Positions 58,299 through 64,000 of a stretch of DNA of 64,000 nt are shown here, in pieces. Under the pieces are notes generated by a model, which was given only the letters and a program-made list of their open reading frames with translations, was not told the DNA's origin and ran no database searches. Numbering within the stretch: the first letter of the stretch is position 1; every line of letters starts with the position of its first letter. Both the position numbers and the translations under genes were made by a program. Source of the DNA: Manduca sexta (taxonomy: Eukaryota > Arthropoda > Insecta > Lepidoptera > Sphingidae); contig NC_051131.1 of the NCBI RefSeq assembly GCF_014839805.1, positions 12,016,913 to 12,080,912 of the forward strand, written 5' to 3'.

Positions 58299-61200
58299 GA
58301 AGATTAGGGGCACGATTTTTGTTGAGACGATACATTATAGTATAACTAATGTGTTATGGACATGAAAAAAAATAAGAATGGTTATTATATACGGAACATT
58401 AAATTTTCGTATAGTAAAATAGTGATTGGTGGATTGAGGTTGAAGAAGGCAAAAAAAATTGTCCTGTGTAATACACAATTATACATTCTATTTTGCACAT
58501 AATAAAAATCTTTAATGCACGAGTTCGATTTAGGTTGAATTTTTGACAACCTTTTGGCATTTTATTGATTTATTATATTTCTGCAGTAAAATTAATAAAT
58601 TGTTTGATCGTCTGATACATTTTTAAAGTTGGTTTTCAACATGTCTCCTGGTTACTTGTTCAAAACAAAATATATTAGTTTGTTGATTCCAGTCTATTTT
58701 ATGAACAGTTGTATGTGATTCATGAGAGCTTGGCGCCTTTTTTCCCACATTGTGAGCCGACTCAATAAGGATGTGTCACGTCTAAATACAGTAATAAACA
58801 TACTCGTGGATTATTACTAATCACGTTGGTCTAATAACTGATTCAATTCTATGTATTAGGAGTTAAAAAATTGTATTACCGTATTTCCGTTGCATATCAG
58901 GCACAAATTCAATAGCAGCAAAAATGTCTTATATTTTATAATGCATTGCATAAATTGAAAATGAAAGCCGTACAACAGAAACAACAGTTCACATCTAAGA
59001 TAAGCTCTTGCTAAAAAATTGAAGTGAAAATACGAAATTGTAACTAATAACAAATGAATGTCAAAGGTCATAGGTAGAAATTGAAATCAAATCGATTAAT
59101 CAAAGTGATCTTGATCGTAACACTCGCAATAAAAACGCATGTACACAGAAACAAGAACATCATTGATTTAAAACGCGAACACAAAGCGAAAGTGGAACAG
59201 TGGCAAAATGAGCTCACCGTCTGCGATGCCACATTTCGAGATGGCATTAACTATTTCTGAGAACGTGTTCTATCTACCCGCCGATGTGTAAAGTGGCGTC
59301 TTATTAAATTTTCAAGTCAAACGTAACGTGTGACAAGCGCCCGGTATCATTACGAATTATTTACGCCGCGTACGAATAGTTGTTCATCAACTATAATAGG
59401 AAGTTTCATAATGGAGCGACGTAATTTCACAGCGGGTCGCTCTTGAATAATTAATATCACAATTATAGTGAAAGCTCACGCTGAAACACAATACGGTCAT
59501 ATTTCATTGTGTTTAGAAATTGTTTTTGTAAAACTGGCTCCGTTCTGAATCGGGACCAGTTGCTGTCCGTGTTGCTGAATCGATAAAATCTTTAAAACTA
59601 TCTATTAATTTTACAACTTGAACTTTAATTGTTATTAATGACATTCATTCTCTTTGAACGCCGTTTTATTGCCTCTCTATAAAGCCTTTATTTAGCACCG
59701 GCCCGACGCCAAGCTAAGCTCTTAAAATTATATATGAGGCTATTATAAAAGTGGAAGACCACGATCGAAAGCCATCTGTCATTTTGCAAGACAAAGAGCA
59801 TTTAGAACGAAATACAAATTTCATTTCGTTGCAAACGTAAGATATATTTTTAATGGCTGGCGTCTGAATTGACTGCAGTAAGGCGAATTGATTTAAATAT
59901 TATACAGTATTATTGCCAGCACCGCCCGTTAAATATTTGCCTGCTAAAGATTAGAACACAGCGGGAATAAATAATCAAAATGACAAAATAAACCTCAAAA
60001 CCGCGGCTTCGAGCATTTAATAAGCGTTTAAATAGAACCGTAAACAATGTCCTTCAAAACAGTCGCCAAAGGACATCAAAGGATATTATTGATATATAAC
60101 TGCCAAATAGGAACATGAAATGCCAATCAAGAGTAAAGTCAAAGCACGGCTGTAAAAAGGGAATGCACCCTGATTCAGTTTATATTTCGCGATGTTAAGA
60201 ATCTTGATATAGAATTCTCACAATTTCCGACATAAAGCTAACGATATTATGATATTTACGATCGATGATTTGCAAGGAAATGGGACATTAGTATTGTATT
60301 TTACGAGTCGTGTAATATTCTGCTGGGAATATTGTTGACAAGTATCAGAAATCCATTGAATTTACAGTTAAATGTATTTTAGTTACGGTGTATCACAAAT
60401 ACAAAACATTAAAATGTACGATAGTTCATTATTTTTTTAAAATACATGATATTATTTTTGATGTATAAAATAATAATTCACCCAATAAGGTATTTTTTAT
60501 GTCCTAATAGGGATCCTTTAAGCATTTCAGTAAATAGTCACATTTTTATCTTTGGGTCCCTAGAAATAAAATAACTCTACCATTCATAAGTAACCAGACA
60601 ATAGAGTAATATTTTCCGAAAAAAAAAACAAAGTCAAACTTCATTATATTGTACTAAATAAGGCAAGAGTAGACTGTGTCGAAACAAAACAGCGATAGTT
60701 TCACCAGCTATCCATTCAGAACAATCGTACCATACTGAAGACGTTTCATACCAATTATAGGATCGTATAAGTTAAATATAGGGCCTGCTACTCCATTTAA
60801 AGTGAACCTTTTTATATGAACGACCATTATACCATTCAAATGTCTCCCCGTCTCGCGACATGCGTTTAATTGAACCGCTCTAAGTTTTGTTTCTCGTAAC
60901 ATGAGAGCACATTTGTACACAGTACTTAGAATTGTGTGTAAAAAATATTAAGCGCAATGAATCTGACTGGCCGGTACCGCACTAATGAGGCCATTCTTAA
61001 GTAGAATGGTAATTAAAAAAAAGATTTAGTGAGCTCGTACGTTTCTTAATCGTTGACGTGCAAAAAAAAAAAACTAACCGCGTTTCTTTTCTTTAATATG
61101 TTTTCTTGTTAAATGTAGGACGAAAGTTAGACTTAAGAGATAAGTGAAGGTTTTTTATTAACTACTATGGTTTAACGTTTCATTTTCCTTGTAGCTTTTT

Positions 61201-63384
61201 ATAGATCCAAAACATTTTGGGCCACGATTCCTTGAAATCATGTGAATACGTTTGCTCTTAGCCAATGCAGCGCTTTATTTCATGCAAATTTTTTCCATCA
61301 TGCAAACCTTTCTTGACCGCTTTCAATGTCTGGTTTTGTAAATTGTTTATAATGGTATATTTTACCATAACATTTTTAGGGACCGAAATAGCCCGGCTCA
61401 CTGGATGCTTATGTTGCATTTCTGCCTCGCCGTAGATTCTTGTAAAAGTATGTATTCATACACCATTATTTCCAGATATTACGCTGCGAAAATATCTTGA
61501 TAAAGTTCTCAACAATCAAAAGACCAATACGCAAAGGATCAGCAGTGGGTAATATAGAATCTTATAAAAAAAACATATTTTTTTTAAAACTCGTAATTTC
61601 AGAAACATAATCATATTTCGTGTCTCGACAGGTAAATACAATTGCCTAATTTTTAATCTTGTATCACACGAAAAACCACGGTGTGATTGTTGCTAAAACT
61701 TCTCACAATCTTCATTGTGCATTATGTAATTACGACATGATATAGACTGCTTTTATTATTACATAAAACAAAAGAAGTTTCTCAAATGTTATAATGCAAG
61801 GCTTGAGACGCATTACATTTTATCGCGTTAAATGTTCGAGTTTCGTGCTAATTATTTCTGTTTTGTTTCACTATCATCACATTTTATTGTTCTGTTTGGT
61901 AATCTGCTTTTTATTTCACTCCGACGACGTGAAACGATTGTATCATCATTGTAGATTTTGCTCTATTGTATTTTTTCTTCATTTTACTGTAAACTGTCTG
62001 CAGTTTTGTCCAATCTGCAAGCTATTTGCTTTTTTATCGTTTTGAAATCCAAATATTTTAGTAAATCTTTATAAAGCCATAGTGTTTACAGTTATTATTA
62101 TTTCAGGCCATATAATTTAATACATACAAGACATCACAAAAAGCATTACTCAAAAATAAAATACCAACAGCACTTATTTCAATATTCATTGACACAAATT
62201 TATCCACATAAAAATATACATTGCAAGTACAATAAGAAGTCCTCAAATATTTTCACACGGTCACAATCAAGACAATACGGTGTGTCATTACGATCACTTG
62301 AATGTGACATTAAATGAAGCAGTTAAAATTAATATAGCGCAGTAAGTGTAATCCCGTGGAGAAATATTGATATTTTGTCACATTGTTAATTCATTGATAT
62401 GAATTGTTATGAGGACGTTAATACAACACTCGTAAACAATCTTGTTTAATATGACGGCGATGTCAAAGTTTTAATATTTATGAACCACCTGACGAGGTTT
62501 AGATGTAAATTTATGTTGTTTATGTTTAAATTTTAAATCTTCGGAAGTTATATATCGTACGGAATGAGAACTAATTTTAGCCTTATAATTAATGAAATAT
62601 AAAATCATATTATTTTATATAACAGCTCATTTAGGTAGATGTAATAAATCATAATTATACAGAATCAAGGTCGCCGAAGAATAGATCACCAGTTACATCT
62701 CAAGGCTTAACCTACCGCTACGACTGTACAGTTAAGCTTAAATCATCAATTCATAGATAGAAAACATCGTAGTTTTAACATCCAACCGTCAATCAAAACA
62801 AACCATTCCGAAGCCATCACAACCCGTTTCACAAACACACGAATCAATACTAACTCGATGCGATCTTTCAAAGAAGCAACACAATAATACGTATTCAATG
62901 AGTTAGTGGAATGAATCAACGAAAGTAAAATTCATAGAAGAAGCACACACACACACACACCCGACGAAAGTGACTACACAGATTGCACACACGTGATTTT
63001 TGTTGGTTAATTAGTGTATTAATCGTTCAACTAGTTACGTGGATGGTTATATGCATAATTGAAAAAAAAAATGGATTGTGAAAACGGAAATTCAGTCGAA
63101 ACAACAACGATTATAAAACGAAATCAGTTAAATAATTTATTTCGAATGCCACTTTCATTTTACATATCTTGTCAATCTCATTTGTCCGGAACAATAATGA
63201 GTGAACAAGTAGTTTATCGTGGTAGAGTAAAATAAAAATGTTAATTCTCAATTCGAATACCTCTGCTTATGGTTTCTCATTAAAATTGTTGCATTAACAA
63301 GGACGTTTACCCGTTAACAAAGTTGGATTTCAGTATGACATATAATATGTATACATATACCTGATATATTATCAAACATCGTCC
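58299..63384. other. About 5 kb of AT-rich sequence, no gene seen
   Basis: No supported coding region. The patches 59200-59410 and 59690-60070 are less AT-biased unique sequence that might be conserved non-coding DNA; the ATG at 59209 opens only about 27 codons. The frame at 61794-62045 is T-driven. A CA repeat at 62944 is listed separately. Confidence 0.4.
62944..62961 (+). repeat. (CA)9 microsatellite
   Basis: Nine uninterrupted CA units ending in a C run. Confidence 0.9.
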
Positions 63385-63560
63385 CCCACCGCGCCTGTTC
63401 GTATGTTTGGATACGTGAAACTCAAAAAACTACCAAAAGCATTTGAGTGAAATTTGGTATAGAGATAGTTTGACAGTTGACACCCCGGGAAGGATATTGG
63501 CTTTTATTGCGGAAAAACTTTTTCTCGCTGGCTAAACTGGGATGGTAAAAACTAGTTTAA
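63385..63560 (+). repeat. Dispersed 'aactcaaaaa...' repeat, copy 3
   Basis: ccccaccgcgcctgttcgta, gaaactcaaaaaactaccaa, gtgaaatttggtatagagat, agtttgacagttgaca and aaaaactttttctcgctggc follow the order seen at 12258-12450. Its two best blocks are the 'tcaaaaa' and 'gaaatttggtat' words. Confidence 0.5.
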
Positions 63561-64000
63561 AATAAAGTAAACTAGCACCTTATAATGATAAATCTGAATG
63601 ACTTCGAGGACGTGACGCCTTTGATAAAAATGATGAATTACCTCGCAGACACCACGGCAATCTATAAATAAGTAATGATTCAAAGCTTCACAATTAAACA
63701 GACCGTACAAACAAATTTACACCACATGTAACAAATGCCGAACGAATTAGCGGCTCTACGCTTAAGGCAATAAAATTTACAATAACTTAAACTATTTGAA
63801 CGTGTTATGACGTCATTTGATATCAAACGGTGGGGGACACGTGGTGGCGACGTCCCACAGCTCACTACGACTCAAGAATGCACACAGTACTAACAAGTAC
63901 ATTGTTCTTGCTGAGGTGTTGTTTATTTAGTATTCCGAGACTGCGTGATGTGAGGAAATGTTAAGGAACGTTTGCTTCGACGAATGTTGGTTATGGCATT
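63561..64000. other. No gene seen
   Basis: Mixed sequence. The 61-codon minus-strand frame at 63680-63865 has no recognisable domain. Confidence 0.4.

Noticed and set aside
1..64000. Telomeric TTAGG arrays, rRNA genes, or viral integrations
   Set aside because: No TTAGG runs, no recognisable rRNA segments, and no recognisable viral protein motif in any of the longer frames.

Overview
The window looks like nuclear DNA from a moth or butterfly (Lepidoptera). It is strongly AT-rich, contains no long intact reading frame, and is filled with short interspersed elements typical of lepidopteran genomes: a Metulj-type tRNA-derived SINE with an (ATT)n tail, HaSE-like tRNA-derived SINEs, 3' ends of non-LTR retrotransposons, a maT-type (DD37D) mariner and several families of small inverted-repeat elements (MITEs). 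Family names rest on recognition by eye; no database search was possible. I see no bacterial operon, CRISPR array, tRNA or rRNA gene, phage or plasmid feature.

Layout. 1-7.3 kb: AT-rich DNA with a possible LINE C-terminal scrap (577-717), a LINE 3' end (2488-2545), a 'gaccatgaaggctgc' repeat copy (2700-2812), the first copy of a four-copy dispersed repeat, here called family G (2957-3190), and a MITE (4654-4891). 7.3-24.5 kb: family G copies at 7779, 10870 and 18870, the second ending in an exact 5 x 96-bp tandem array (8001-8480); two HaSE-like SINEs (8887, 14385); MITEs; LINE tails; and a three-unit tandem insertion bounded by 14-bp direct repeats (23837-24391). 24.5-44.9 kb: mostly unannotatable AT-rich sequence with the Metulj-type SINE (29368), MITEs, LINE tails, short perfect hairpins and GC/CpG-rich patches that could be regulatory. 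44.9-47.1 kb: a packed cluster of a foldback element (44999-45288), a perfect 165-bp-arm foldback with TTAA at both ends (45328-45690) and a 1.3-kb maT mariner with only two single-base lesions (45829-47125). 47.1-64 kb: promoter-like and GC-rich islands, further SINE, LINE and MITE copies, two candidate exons (53798-53961 and 58005-58294), and long AT-rich stretches.

The only clear protein-coding remnant is the mariner transposase, which is frameshifted twice. The best candidate for a host gene is a short plus-strand exon at 53798-53961. Its translation resembles the start of an ANF-receptor-type ligand-binding domain (natriuretic peptide receptor / receptor guanylyl cyclase), but a stop codon follows a T6 run. 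A second open frame at 58005-58294 has splice-like borders but no recognised family. The window is therefore best read as intergenic or large-intron DNA shaped by small transposons. No genes here work together as a pathway or system.
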